NCBI GenBank assembly: GCA_916613615.1
Contig: OU744736.1
Location: forward strand, 3,666,330-3,730,329
Origin: Steromphala cineraria
Lineage: Eukaryota; Mollusca; Gastropoda; Trochida; Trochidae
Length of the DNA stretch: 64,000 nt
Reading direction: 5' to 3'
The translations under genes were made by a program, and so were the position numbers. Every line of letters begins with the position of its first letter. The stretch's first letter is position 1. The notes below the pieces were generated by a model. It had not been told where the DNA came from, did no database searches, and saw only the letters and a list, made by a program, of their open reading frames with translations. Shown here piece after piece: positions 40,401 through 52,344 of this stretch.

Positions 40401-41081
40401 CACATACGAGGATTTTCAACAGGATGAAACATGCTTTTGTGGACAAATTAGAATTCTTTATTTCAGTACAGATGGTTTAACAAACAGCACTTGGGTTTCT
40501 GCTCAATACATTTCATGCCTAGGGTGTTTTATCTTTTCCTTAATGCGTGTAAGAAGATTTTAAACGAGAGTTATAAACCGACTAATTGGAATTCTAAATG
40601 CCAAAATCAATCAAGTTGTATTTGTCTTTAGCAACTCAATCGATGAAGACCAGGTTTGAAACAAGTTTCAAATTGCAAAATATAAACGACCCTAAATGTT
40701 CCATTAACAACCTCGAATGGAAATCCAAATTCCAATTTGGTAAGAGGTCATCTATTGCTTTTGTAATATTTGACATGAAGAATACGTCAAGGGTTATCAC
40801 CGTTGTCATATCTCATATAATTCAACTTACTTCTTGAAGTACATATCATGAAGTACGTTAGGTGGTCTTTTAAATGAAAATATGTTACTCTATTTCCAAT
40901 GTAATGAATATTGCTTGATGGATAAAACATCAAAATAAATGGTATTTAATTTTTCAATTTCAAATTTTGTATAGTTTATGTTCATGTCCTTTACTGGAAA
41001 ATTGGTAATTTCTACTTCAAGTAGTTTTTATGTAAAGCAATGTGGACAAACTTGTTATCAAACTGATATCATTTTCCATTG

Positions 41082-41563
41082 CATTCTCTCCCCACAGAGG
41101 CAGATAAAGTCATGTTGATTTAGCCTCTGTTCTAACTAGCCGATGTTTTTGGATAGAATGGGAGGTGCCTGATTGGAAGCAATCACGTTAGTTGAGCAAT
41201 CAGCGACGCTGTTATAAAAACCTTGTTTTGGCAACTGAATTATGGCAAATCATTGAGATATTCAACACCCTTTTCATTTGAAAAGTGTTCTCAGTTTCTC
41301 CTGGCGGAAAAAACTTTCATCTCAATACATTTGAAATTTTTTAATCAAATGACAAGGCTTCTCGCATGGAAAAGGTGGTTCATGTCACAATGCCTTTGCC
41401 TTGTTTCAGTAGCCAAAATGATGATTTAAGAACAGCGTCGCTGATTGCACAACTAATTTTGATTGCCTCTAATCAGGCATCTCCCATTCTATCCCACAAA
41501 CTCGTCGTAATAGAACAGAGGCTAAATCAACATGACTTGATCTGCCTCTGTGGGGAGAGAATG
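41082..41563. mobile_element. 482-bp element with TIRs of about 130 bp
   Basis: The ends CATTCTCTCCCCACAGAGG and its complement bound long, imperfect inverted arms. These continue through TGTTGATTTAGCCTCTGTTC, GAATGGGAG and AGCGACGCTGTT on the left, all mirrored on the right (41436-41563). The A1 counterpart (about 12936-12960) lacks it, placing the insertion in A3. No clear target duplication is visible. The 68- and 77-codon open frames inside are incidental. Confidence 0.8.
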
Positions 41564-41810
41564 GTTAATAACATTATTAGTAAATTTTTGTCAAATTAAA
41601 GACAACGATATTGCAAAAAAAGCTGTTTATATTGTACACTGTACATCTTAAAGGGTACATTGATGTTTAGCTGGTACAATGATGGTTCCAAATGTCAAGG
41701 TATAAGTATGTACTTTACAATGTGTATAAAAAAATTAATCTCAAAGAGCATGTACAAGTAAAATGTTCTAAATCTTACTACCCGAAGCCAATCAGAAAGT
41801 TTTGTTGTTG

Positions 41811-41836
41811 TTTTTTTTTTTGGGGGGGGGGGGGGG
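41811..41836 (+). repeat. T11-G15 homopolymer junction
   Basis: Eleven T are followed directly by fifteen G. G runs of this length can form quadruplex structures and are prone to length change. It borders the palindrome that follows. Confidence 0.9.
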
Positions 41837-41846
41837 AAATATAGAG

Positions 41847-41997
41847 AATCTCACCCTCGTGTCTTCTGATATCAAATATATCAACACGAGTTGATTAAAG
41901 TTACAAATATCCGAGGCTTGCCGAGGATATTTTTACTTTAATCAACGAGTGTTGATATATTTGATATCAGAAGACACGAGGGTGAGATTTTATTTAT
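41847..41997. mobile_element. Near-perfect hairpin (foldback) element
   Basis: Left arm 41847-41912 (starting AATCTCACCCTCGTGTCTTC) and right arm 41925-41997 pair with few mismatches around a 12-base loop. Essentially the whole element is palindromic, the form of a short foldback or hairpin MITE. No target duplication was resolved. Confidence 0.85.
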
Positions 41998-42094
41998 CAT
42001 CTAAATCATTTTTCAACAGTTATTAGCAAAAGAATGAACATATCTGAACACGAAACTGCCAATAGACTTCTTGAGCAGTGAGGTCATTGCATTG

Positions 42095-42200
42095 TGACGT
42101 CATCAGCATTATGATGTCATTGCATTGTTACGTCATGAACTTTGTGACGTCATAGTATTGTCATCGGTGTTCTAAGTGATGCCAAAGCCTTGTGATGTCA
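42095..42200. repeat. Array of CRE-like TGACGTCA repeats
   Basis: Perfect TGACGTCA at 42095-42102 and 42145-42152 is accompanied by TGATGTCA (42112-42119 and 42193-42200) and TTACGTCA (42128-42135), embedded in recurring GCATTGT. The spacing suggests a degenerate short tandem repeat attached to the hairpin element rather than a designed promoter. Just beyond, 42238-42296 contains overlapping copies of AGCGATATCTA and its complement. Confidence 0.6.
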
Positions 42201-42499
42201 TTTAACTGATGATGTAATAGGATTATGACAATTTGAATGTAGCGATATCTATAATGTAGATATCGCTTGTAGATATCGCTTGATCACAGAAAAGCGATAT
42301 CTACAGATTTTGGTACATTCGTCTAACAATGTAGAGTATTCGTTTAGATTGTCTGTTGTTTTAAAGGCAAATATCGTGTTGCCTTTGAGACTGTTATTAG
42401 CGCGGTTGTCACACAATATTTATGTTATTAAGAAATGTTTGATTGCACAGCTACCTGTATTTATGAAATCTTACTTTTATTAAACATGTAACTATGAAC

Positions 42500-42860
42500 T
42501 AGCTCTATCTATCGAGGTACCTAAAGTATGACCAGGGTTTGCTAGGTAATGAATACCACAAAGACCTACCTTTATTTCTGTCTATAATCACTGGTAGAGA
42601 GCTACAGCGTGCCTACTGCTGACTGCCATGATGAGATAAACTCCCAACAGGGCCCAACGTATGTCTGGAAATGGAGATGTGACATTACCTCCAGCTTATC
42701 ACTCCGGTTTCGGATCAATAGCACACCAAGGAGCAACTGACGCTGTTTTGAGTTTGACATGGATTTTGTTGACGTTTTCCAATATGAATATAGGTGGAGT
42801 TCTTGCGTCTACAATACGGATATGATAAGTGCGTTGGGATATGGCGCCCTGGTTGGATTT
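42500..42860 (-). repeat. Conserved five-copy module, copy M3
   Basis: This is the best preserved copy on the minus strand: an acceptor-like TTTCCAG (about 42666-42672) and a donor-like AAATAAAGGTAGGTC (about 42563-42577) bracket about 95 bases. An 80-codon minus frame (42941-42699) ends just before the acceptor-like site, but single-base indels in M1 destroy the same frame there. Confidence 0.6.
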
Positions 42861-45021
42861 AAATACGTTTTTTTGGATGGTTGATAATGAGACATGATTT
42901 CTTGTAATTTCTTTCACCCAGACGATGGTTTGTTTACACACGAAACAAGACTATTCTAGATGATTAATCCTTCTAAAATTTAAGGTTAACGCTGTTTGAA
43001 CCAATAATTAGTAACTGTCTTAGAAACAATAGATCATAAGCGTCAAATTTCTTTATCATGCTTACAAGATATGCGTAAATTGTCATCACATTTCCTTAAA
43101 TGACACCGTACAATGAACATATTAAAAACATATATACTTTTGTATCACATTACAATTCGTTAAGTATCGTAGCATTGTTGGTTCACTACAGACGAGAATA
43201 TCAATTGTACCTTCACCTTGATATAAATTACACTTTTTACATTTTAGCTTCATGGATACTTTAAAGTGATTAGCAGTTGAAACATATGTAATCTTGGCTT
43301 ATGGAGTTGTACTGATCTTTCCCCCGAGAGTCGATATGGAATATTCGAATCAAAATTTAAGGAACTCAGAATTTCGAAAATTAGACCCCTTTTAATCTGT
43401 TTATTTCATTAAAACAGGACGACTCTCAATTATATTAAATGTTATGTAGTGTTTTACAAGGACAGTAGATGATGATCAGTTCAACACAGTAGAAATATAT
43501 GGTATTTGCACTAACACACACTAGTAAGTGTACAAACTGTAAATATGCAGATATGTTTTTTATTTGTACAAACATTTTTAAAAAATGGCTCTTTTCAGAC
43601 TTAAGACTTAAGATTGTTGCTAATAAAGGGCATGTTACAGAAATGTTTTGGTATCATTATACCAGAAATCGTGTAACTGAAACGTAACGCATCAGTGTAC
43701 TGTAAACCCTTATAGACCATACGGCATTATAAGGATAATGTCATGGTAATTATTTCTCTTGTTCCCTAACCCATAAATACTTATGACAATCACATGATAT
43801 TCTCTTGCAAGATTTCAGGTAATCATTTGAGGCTATGTTGAGCTCTTCAAGGCAATTATTGCTTTCTTATGACAGTCAAATTACTGCAATCTAACAAATT
43901 AGGAAATTAGTGTCAAGTAACATCAAAGAAAATAGAATAGGATATTGAAATCCTACAAACATATTGATTTGGTTTCAAAATTCTGATCACTCCAGTTCCT
44001 ATTAATGACCATAAACAAAATGCAAAGTATGCAAGATATCTGACTTTATGGTCCCAAAACTTTCAACACTTTTTATCACTGTTTGCTTAAAGAACATTGG
44101 ATATATCATGTTACATATTAACTTTTCTAATTTCTCGTGAAAGACAGTGTTTCTTAAAATTTAGATGTGGACAAATTTCTGGTATATCCATTGGTTACTT
44201 CAACAATTAATCTTGGATAGGTCTTGAATTAGTCTGATGTGCCATCCCAGTCTCCTTAATGTATCACTAGTCCAGTATGTGACATTTCCTACCATCAACA
44301 AATCAACAAATTGCTCAACAAATCACGTTTTATGAGTTTTATTCAAACAATCGTGACTTTCATTCAAAGCATTTCTATCTTTACTCTGCTATCAATCTAT
44401 GTCTATAAGCCTACAATTACTCGAACAATGTCTTCCTATTTTTTTAGAACTAACAAGGCCACACCAGCACTCACATGTTTGAAACTTAAATCATCAATAT
44501 ATCTCCTTTCTCAAGTTGATTTGATTACGCAAACAGAACTATTCTTTCGAGCTTAAGGCTAATATTTCTTTGGATAAAGTTTAGAATCCAAGTTTGGTTC
44601 ACATATCAATGTTTTCCTATCACACTTACCAATATTGATGATATTGACAAGTGACTTATCAACGGACGCGTTACTGTACATGTACAGGACTTACTTTCAA
44701 GGTAGATTTTTATTCAAGTATTGAAATATAGGTGTTTTTCAAGGTATGTCCGATAACTGAACTATAACAACACACCTTGCGGCATTCAAATTAGAACATA
44801 ATTATCGGCAATATGTACACATAACAAAACATTATGCATCAAGATACGACTTTGGGTTTCTGTTTTGAAATTTATTGACATTACAATATAATATCCACTT
44901 TTCACTCAACAGTTTATCATAATGGATGATGGAAATTTAATGAGAACGCGCAGCGTGAGGTTTCAATTTAGAATTTACTCGCTAGCAATCCAGTATAACA
45001 TGTCTCTGATTTTCAAACACA

Positions 45022-45273
45022 CTAGGTGTATCTCCATTCTACCATGAGGATATTAATCGTGAACTCTTTGTATAAGCGAATTGCACTTTGTAAAATGTCC
45101 TCACTACCGTCAACAAAAATGAACTCGTCTGTGCCGGGGGATTTGCTCCTTGTTTTTTAAATAAATTTAGCCGTGAGCAAAGGTAAATCTATCATTGCGT
45201 GTCCATCAAGTATATTTCTCACTTTCGTCACAACAGCTATTAATATCGTACCTTTTAAAACGTGTAATTCCAT
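45022..45273 (-). pseudogene. Possible exon in a CpG-richer spot, one in-frame stop
   Basis: A minus-strand ATG at 45273 opens 84 codons ending with TAG at 45022-45024, interrupted once by TAA at 45157-45159. Both halves look coding-like; the second contains KSPGTDEFIFVDGSEDILQS. About 90 bases upstream on the same strand is a perfect CRE (45360-45367) next to GCGCGCGC, and the area to 45620 is richer in CpG than the rest of the window, as at a promoter. The TAA may be inside an intron or a true break. I do not recognise the peptide, and open stretches of this size also arise by chance. Confidence 0.25.
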
Positions 45274-48229
45274 TGCTTGTTTACAATATAGACTGAGACA
45301 TCCCTATCAATCAAATAGATGATTCTAACAGAAAACCACTATGACGTTGTCAAGGATTATGACGTCATAAGCGCGCGCAAATGATCACTGTTTTCTTGCC
45401 GTAATCGTAGGAAGCCCGCTGCGTGTGGCGCTGATTGACCACTTAAACTTCTTATTTTGAATAACATACTTTATCTGCCTCAAACGATTTGGTCATCCCC
45501 CGTAAACACACAAAACAAACCCCATGTTAAATAACTTTTTAAAAGATTTAATCTCAGTAAACAGCAGAATACCAGCTTAATTGCCAGTCGGGTGTATCAA
45601 TGAGCGGTGAAGTTGCGCATGTTAATACATTTGAATATATTTAGGACAATTCTACTGTTTAAGTAAAAGAAACACCATCACCCCTAATGAGACAGAATAT
45701 GATAACTAAAGGATGTGAAGTTTTTCTTATGAGGTATCAATGTCATACAAGAGCGACAAATATTACTTTATCACTGTTCAAACATACAATGATACACATA
45801 ATACCTTTACATGTACTTTGTACCACTTCACGTATGTTGGTCACTTGAATTGAAGTTTACAGAGCAAATATATTGGTTTGAAGTGTGAACTCTTTCTGTA
45901 TATGATAATAAAAAAGGGGTAAAAAAAGCTATGAATTATAAGTTTATGTTGATTGTGAAGGGTTTTTTTTATCAATGAAAACTGTTGCCGAACATATGAT
46001 ACTGGTGAGTAACTTTATAATGATAGTTAAAAGAAAAAGGCACAAGAATATCAAACATCTGTCCATCTGTCCATTGAAGCAAATGAACAATTTGAAGTTT
46101 CGATTTGTACTTTCTGACCTCTATTTTTTTTAATAGTATTCTTTTATTTAAGTGTCAAACGCATCATTATAGTAGTCTAACGTTAATGAAACGCCTTCTG
46201 AACCAAGAAGCAATACGTTTGGATTATCCAATTCTATTACAATTCAACATTGTTATTAAAAGGTTTCCCTCTCTACAATGTGGCTATCACTGATATAGTC
46301 AGTTTTCTGCTGACACAAGTAAATAAAATTTCAATAATGGTTATTTGAATATATCCAGGCAGAGAAATTCGCACTGGGGAGTCCACTGTTCCACTCTAAC
46401 AAAGATAATATTGCGAAAATTGCACCTGCTAGGTTATAACCTCACTAAGTTTAATTCTTAAAAATCTTGAAATCAACACACAAACTTCACTACTGTCTCC
46501 TCTGTGATTTATATTTTTACAAAATGCAGTTGTAAATGCCATCATTTTCGTTCAGAGATCAAACAAACTTTATTTCAGTGTACACTAAAAATATTTCTAT
46601 AGAATCGTTATGAGGTAGCCTATATTATAGCAAACTACTACTGCTGAAAAAACCTGTATAGTGGCTCCTCCATGAAATAAAAGAACATAATTCGTCAGGC
46701 AATATGCTTCCGGTGAGACAAACAAACAAACCCACATGTTATTCTATCTTCTTGAAACGTATTAATATCTCACACAATATCAGTTTCCTTCAATCATTAT
46801 GGCTCCTGATGAGGTTATTTTCTTTCAATGAGAATATAACGTGAGTAGAAATGTGCTTGTTATTCTGGATATTTTAGAGTGACCATTAGTATATTTTGAC
46901 TTGAACATTGCCGTGGTGGAATACGTCTTTTAACTACACTGTACATGCAGCACAAACAGCATGAAGGGACAGCAGGAACGAAGATATGGTGTTTTAAAAT
47001 TTCGTAAACACAGAATGCATCTTTTTTTTATATCAACCAATTATTTCAACAATTTTGGAAGATATTTTCTTGTAACAATTTTAGCTGAAACCTCTGACCG
47101 GATTTAACTATAGCCATTAATTTCTCTCTCAAAGACAGACAATTTCTGTATGAAGAATCGTTAACATGAATCTGCATCTACAATGTATATGTACTGAGAA
47201 AATCCATCTATCAGATCAAACATTTAAAGGGTTTATAAATCTTTAGTCATCATAATTTATAAGTCGCTACAACGTTAAAATTCAGGACAAAGATGTCAAA
47301 AGAAGACATACATTTGTAATATTGTTATATTCGGGATCACACGTTTCAAAAGTCCAGGTTCTTGTACTATTGAAGATAGTGTTGTCCCAAATGAAACAAT
47401 GTTACATTTGTTCATGATCTAAATGGCATTTATCTCTAAGATATACATTTGCCTGTGAAAAAGAAACTAACCTTACATACTCTTTTGATGTGTAAATTGC
47501 AAAGTGATTTACTTTTAATGTCCAATGTAAATAATGACAACGGCAAACATCCGTGACTCCGTAAATCATCATAAGGACAGATAGGAGTTATATCAAATGA
47601 ATATTGAACCATTACAATTAAATAAATGAGCTTTCACCACTGGTTCCAAAAAGCACTTGGGTAATCCTCAGTGATATCAATTCATTTTAAATTTCGGAAA
47701 GGTTTCCTGTTAAGTACCTTCAAAGCTTTTATTTTTTTAAATGAGGCAAACAGCACACTTAATCCTTAACGTTGCCGATTTTGAAAATGCAATTATGGTT
47801 ACTTTTTATTTCAATAGTCAACAACAAAATCAATGGTTCAACAAAATTATTCAAGTTATCATATCCGCAGTGAAGATCACTGAGCTTCACTCAGAATAAC
47901 TTGATGGATCACTGTTCACCAGAATACAAATGTTGTGCCCTAAATTGTAATAAAAGTAGCAAATTAATATACATTATTATATTGTAATACCTGCCGTGAA
48001 TTTTAATAAAATATGCTTCAAATTGTAATAACTCATAGTCTGTCGCAACTTGTAATAACTCTTGCCTCAAATTGTAATACCTAAACAAAGATCTGTCAGA
48101 AAAGCTCCTACATCAGTTTTTATACTAAATCTGGTCTAGAATTTAATATTTTTGGGTCAAACTATCTCAAATCATCAGGTTCACTTTCATCAACCAACCA
48201 ATTTGAGTCAAGTCTTTCAAACTTTCAAT

Positions 48230-48660
48230 CTTGCTCTGAATTGTAATAAAGTCTCATAAAATGTCTTTTGTTCATCAACAATATGAATAAGACTGCTATT
48301 GTAACCTTACTTCCCTTTGAAATATTTCTTAAAATATTAATAAAGTTCGATTAGATACAGTCAAATTTATATAAGTAGGGTTTATTAAAATTTGAGGCAA
48401 TCGTTTAAATATTTCAAACTTGCCCTGAATTGTAATACAAGTTTCAAAAATCTATGTTTTTTCAAAAATATGACTGCAACTATTTTCATAGCCTAAATTT
48501 ATTTGAAATATTCCTTGAAAAAAATGAAAAAGTTCGATTCCATAGAGTTCAATTGATATAAGTAGGGTCTATTACAATTGGAGTCAAAATTTCAAACTTG
48601 CCTGAATTGTAATAACATTTTCAAAGATCTATGAGTTTTTTTTTTTAAAAATATGACTGC
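48230..48660 (+). repeat. Degenerate tandem repeat of about 180 bp
   Basis: CTGAATTGTAATA recurs at 48236, 48425 and 48602. It is followed each time by similar text with an ATATGACTGCA-like stretch and ATATAAGTAGGGT. Spacing is 189 and 177 bases. Shorter AATTGTAATA motifs lie upstream (47940-48085), so the array may extend leftwards in more decayed form. Confidence 0.7.
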
Positions 48661-48843
48661 AAAATGAATGGGCATGCATTTCGACAAACAGATTACTAAC
48701 AAGTGACGCATTTCGTCCAAAACTCTTTGGAATTGTTTACATTTGTTATGGTCAATGAGTCTGAGACATTCGTACTAACATGTTATATATTGCCGTTTGA
48801 GGTGATAACTGCTATACAAAGAGCATGATTTGGAAAATCTTCA

Positions 48844-49163
48844 AACGGCAGTAGCACGTTTTTTTAAAAATTAATGTTTTACATTTTTGACTGATAATTG
48901 TACGTTAATGCTATTGTATTATTGTGATTGTGTCAATAATCTCATTACACAATCAGATCATCCATAGATAGAGAATACATTTTTAAGATTAACATAGAGT
49001 ACAATGACATGTCGACAGCCTTTTTTGTGTGAACACTTTTAATTAATTTTTTGTAAGAACAAAGAATTGGATGGTTCTTATATTATTTCATTTCAATTGG
49101 ATCTATTTATTTTCATTTACCTGACATCACCTTATATTCCCCCTAAAACGTGTTACTGCCCCT
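48844..49163 (-). mobile_element. TTAA-flanked MITE, copy 4
   Basis: The left end CGGCAGTAGCACG is preceded by TTCA (a mutated TTAA), and the right end CGTGTTACTGCCCCT by TTAA at 49164-49167. It has the same orientation as the copies at 15585 and 51991. Confidence 0.75.
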
Positions 49164-49669
49164 TTAAGGAATCATTATAACAAAAAGTCCCACTTCAGCT
49201 AAACGTATCATATATCAGGATACTGCTTGTGTAACAAAGTCCCCTCTGTTAATCTCCAACCCATAACAACGTCCGGCAATTACCAGCAACTCACTCGCAA
49301 GATGTAATGTAGTCACTTACGATAACAATGAGCTGAATCTCTTCTTGGAAATTATTGCTATGTATGACACTAGTGCAATGTTAACAATGAGCCATTGAGC
49401 GACAGGCACAAAAGAAAATTCCTGATAGGAAATTGGAATAGAACATAGTACCAACTTATATTTGGCTTTCAAAATTCTGACCTTTGCAGTCCCTTCTAAA
49501 AGATTTCTTATCAAATGTTCTTGTCAATAAAGTCATTTTCAAAACAAATATCTCTACAGTTGTCACTTTCTTAAGAGAACAACGAGGCTATCATGTTAAA
49601 TTCTAACTTTTTGAAAATTCATTCGTGGAAGTGAATTGATAAGTATATACCAGGAACTGAGTCACTTAA

Positions 49670-50024
49670 AGGGGCAGTAGCACGTTTTTTGGGGGGATAT
49701 AAGGTAATGTCAGGATAATGAAAATAAATGATTCCAATTGAAGGACAATGTATTTAAACTTAACGAAGCAGTAATAATTCAAATAGATAATGTTAAGTTT
49801 AGCCATGCAATTCCGTTTTCTTACACAAAATGAATTAAAGCAGTTCACACAAAATGGCCGCCAATAGTTTTTATGTGAATCTTCATATTTTGTCCTGTGA
49901 CAATGGATGATTTGCTTGTGTAATGAAATTTTTGACACTTCAATATAATACCTTAAGCATTAATGTACAATTATTCGTGAACATTTTAAAATATCGAATT
50001 ATCAGAAAACGTGCTACTGCCCCT
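49670..50024 (+). mobile_element. TTAA-flanked MITE, copy 5 (near intact)
   Basis: The copy is 355 bp with TTAA at 49666-49669 and 50025-50028. Termini AGGGGCAGTAGCACGTTTT and AAAACGTGCTACTGCCCCT form an almost perfect inverted repeat. With the copy at 51991 it defines the family. The 90-codon minus frame over it is a by-product and resembles one over the related copy at 20.9 kb. Confidence 0.9.
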
Positions 50025-50029
50025 TTAAG

Positions 50030-51980
50030 CTAAACGTATCATAGAACCAAAAATACTTAGAGCCACCAAACAGGATACAGCGAGGGTAAACAAAACACAA
50101 ACACGTCTGGCAATTACAAGCAACTCAGTCGGAGGAGCAGATGTAATGGAAATGTTTGTGGTCACAACGACCTGGTTATCTACTGGACAATTTTTGTTAT
50201 ATTATCACATCATTACTCATATCTTATCAATTGGCGACTCAGTGCCAGGCCTCATAGAAGATATTGGGATAGGAAATTGAAATCTTACCAACATCGTTTT
50301 CGGCTTTTAAGTGTGATCTCTCCAGTCAAAAGGACAGAAACAAATGCAAAGAAAGTCAAGTCTGGACTTTTGGAATGGTGACAAAAATGTCATTTCAAAA
50401 GATATCTTTAAAGTTATCACTATCTAAGAAGAACAATTTGAACTTTTTAAAATACTCCTAAAGAAATATTCTTTCTTATAATGTTAAATAATCACAAATT
50501 TCTGAAAGTCCAACAATTTACTTTGGTTAGGTCTTCTTATTAAATCACTAACACTATATGAAACATTACAATCTACCATTGCTAAACAAATCACATTCTA
50601 TGAGGGAAATACAAACAGCCGTGTGTTATATGTACAATGTTCTTCTATTTACTCTGTTATGAGGCTATTTCCTTACACCTACAATAATCCAGCAATATCA
50701 CTATTCTGCTGAAACGACCAATGTCATAACAACTTAGCATCTGTTTGAAACTATGAAATATCAATCATATTCTATCACAAGGTACATTAGTTTAGCAAAA
50801 ATAATGATTGTATTTTAATGGACAATTTGTCAAAGATCTATGTGTTTCCAATTTATTACTTATAGTGATTCACAGTAATACACATTACCTACAAGATATA
50901 GAAGTGAGAAGTCTTCTTAGAGGATTCGAACACTAGTCTCTTCACGAACGGCCGATAACTGTAACAACAGCAATCTATGCATGGTTTCCGTTATAATGTG
51001 ATTTTCTTTCGAAGTAAGGACACATAAAAAAGGTTATAATGTATGCATCAACATATGCGTTGGCTGTACAATTTGCGTTGTTGATATGAAACTCATTGAC
51101 TTTACATGGTTTATATGTAGTTATTGTTAAGAGTTGCTTGGGCTAAAGGTCTGTCATTAAAGGTGTAAACCTAATAAAATGGCCAAATATGAAAAAAAGG
51201 AAAACCCAAATGTTGTAAAATGTCGGGAAATTATCGCAGAGTTAAGCTGATAGAGAAGTAAAAAGGTTCATCAAAGTTATATAATACGTTGCAAAATTAC
51301 TTATAATATGCCTAAAAGTTTAATAATCGGAATTATAAATGTTTGTTTAAGAAAGATATGTTATGTTTATGAAGTTCAGGAGACAGAATTTTGCATTTCC
51401 AAATGTCTATGTGCTGTTGCCGTCGTGATATTCAATTGACTCAAACTGTAGTAAATTGAGCTGTCACATGGCGTGTTTGAATGACAATTTGCAAAATGCA
51501 AAATCGCTCTAGTTTTTCTATGAATAAAATTCATGGAAATATATTGATTAAGCCAACAACACAAAAAGCTAGAATGGATGTTTTGTCGAGATACATTTGA
51601 ATTCATATTTGTGGAATCATGGTTATTGTCAAATATAGACAGAGTATATGCGACAGGTTTAAAGATAGATTAATGAAACATGTTTTTTACATTTAAGTTT
51701 TTATTCTAAGAAGAGTAAATTGTTTCCATGACTGACAGATTTTTATTGATCTTGAATACCGTGAATCTTTTTTGTGCAACCTTGTACAGAAGAAGCTTTA
51801 TTATGATAACCAAAGCACAGAAGAGCGTACAAAGAACTGTTAACATCTGTGCACTGAAAGAACAAAATATCATTCAATTGATTTATCATCTGATTCAAAT
51901 GAAAAATGGAACACTATAATGTTGAATGTTCCACATAATACCATCCATCCAGAAGCAGAGAGTTGAAATTGTGTGGTTAA
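50030..51980. other. No recognised feature
   Basis: This is AT-rich DNA between two MITE copies. An ATTCGAACAC stretch near 50925 resembles a tRNA B box but has no A box or cloverleaf partner. I see no gene here. Confidence 0.5.
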
Positions 51981-51990
51981 AACGTCTTAA

Positions 51991-52340
51991 AGGGGCAGAA
52001 GCACGTTTTTTGACAATTTTATATTTCAGATTTTCCACTGATAATTGTAAGTTAATGCTTAATGTATTATTTTGACAGTGTCAAAAATCTCATTACACAA
52101 ACCAATCATCGTTAGTCAGAGGACAAAGCATGAAGATTCACATAAAATCCATTTGTGGCCATTTTGCGTGAATACCTTTAATTCATTTTGTGTAAGAAAT
52201 CGCATGGCTAAACTTTACGTTATATATTTGAATTATCACTGCTCCATTTAGTCTAAATACATTGTCGTTCAATTAAAACCCTTAATTTTCATTTTCCCGA
52301 CAACACCTTATATTCCCCCTAAAAACGTGCTACTGCCCCT
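51991..52340 (-). mobile_element. TTAA-flanked MITE, copy 6 (near intact, opposite orientation)
   Basis: The copy is 350 bp with TTAA at 51987-51990 and 52341-52344. Termini are AGGGGCAGAAGCACGTTTT and AAAACGTGCTACTGCCCCT. The interior is the reverse complement of copy 5 with moderate divergence. Confidence 0.9.
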
Positions 52341-52344
52341 TTAA

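Larger units (their letters stand above)
30459..42860. repeat. Tandem segmental duplication, unit A3
   Basis: The unit begins with text matching window position 1 (30459 onward, CAAAGTCACAACCTACTGG) and runs to the third module at 42.5 kb. It is the closest relative of A2. The largest parts without features, 30459-32020, 37450-40900 and 42300-42500, contain only unit sequence; I see no gene. Six A3-specific insertions account for most of the length differences from A2. Confidence 0.85.
42860..48840. other. Downstream segment T3, no recognised gene
   Basis: This segment shares patches with later segments: 43490-43530 with about 54885; 46760-46900 with 55590-55760 and 62060-62220; 47160-47290 with 56670-56800 and about 62560. 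It therefore belongs to the same old array but lacks the A-unit body. Apart from a CpG-richer spot near 45.0-45.6 kb and a tandem repeat at 48.2-48.7 kb, I see no gene or element. Confidence 0.6.

Noticed and set aside
41366..41599. 77-codon plus-strand frame
   Set aside because: It crosses the right inverted arm of a transposable element and has no resemblance to a transposase.
49666..49938. 90-codon minus-strand frame
   Set aside because: It lies wholly in a TTAA-MITE and recurs in part over the MITE copy at 20.9 kb; it is a by-product of the repeat.
50915..50960. Isolated tRNA-like B box (GTTCGAATCC on the minus strand)
   Set aside because: No A box at the right distance and no cloverleaf can be drawn; neither a tRNA gene nor a SINE head is supported.
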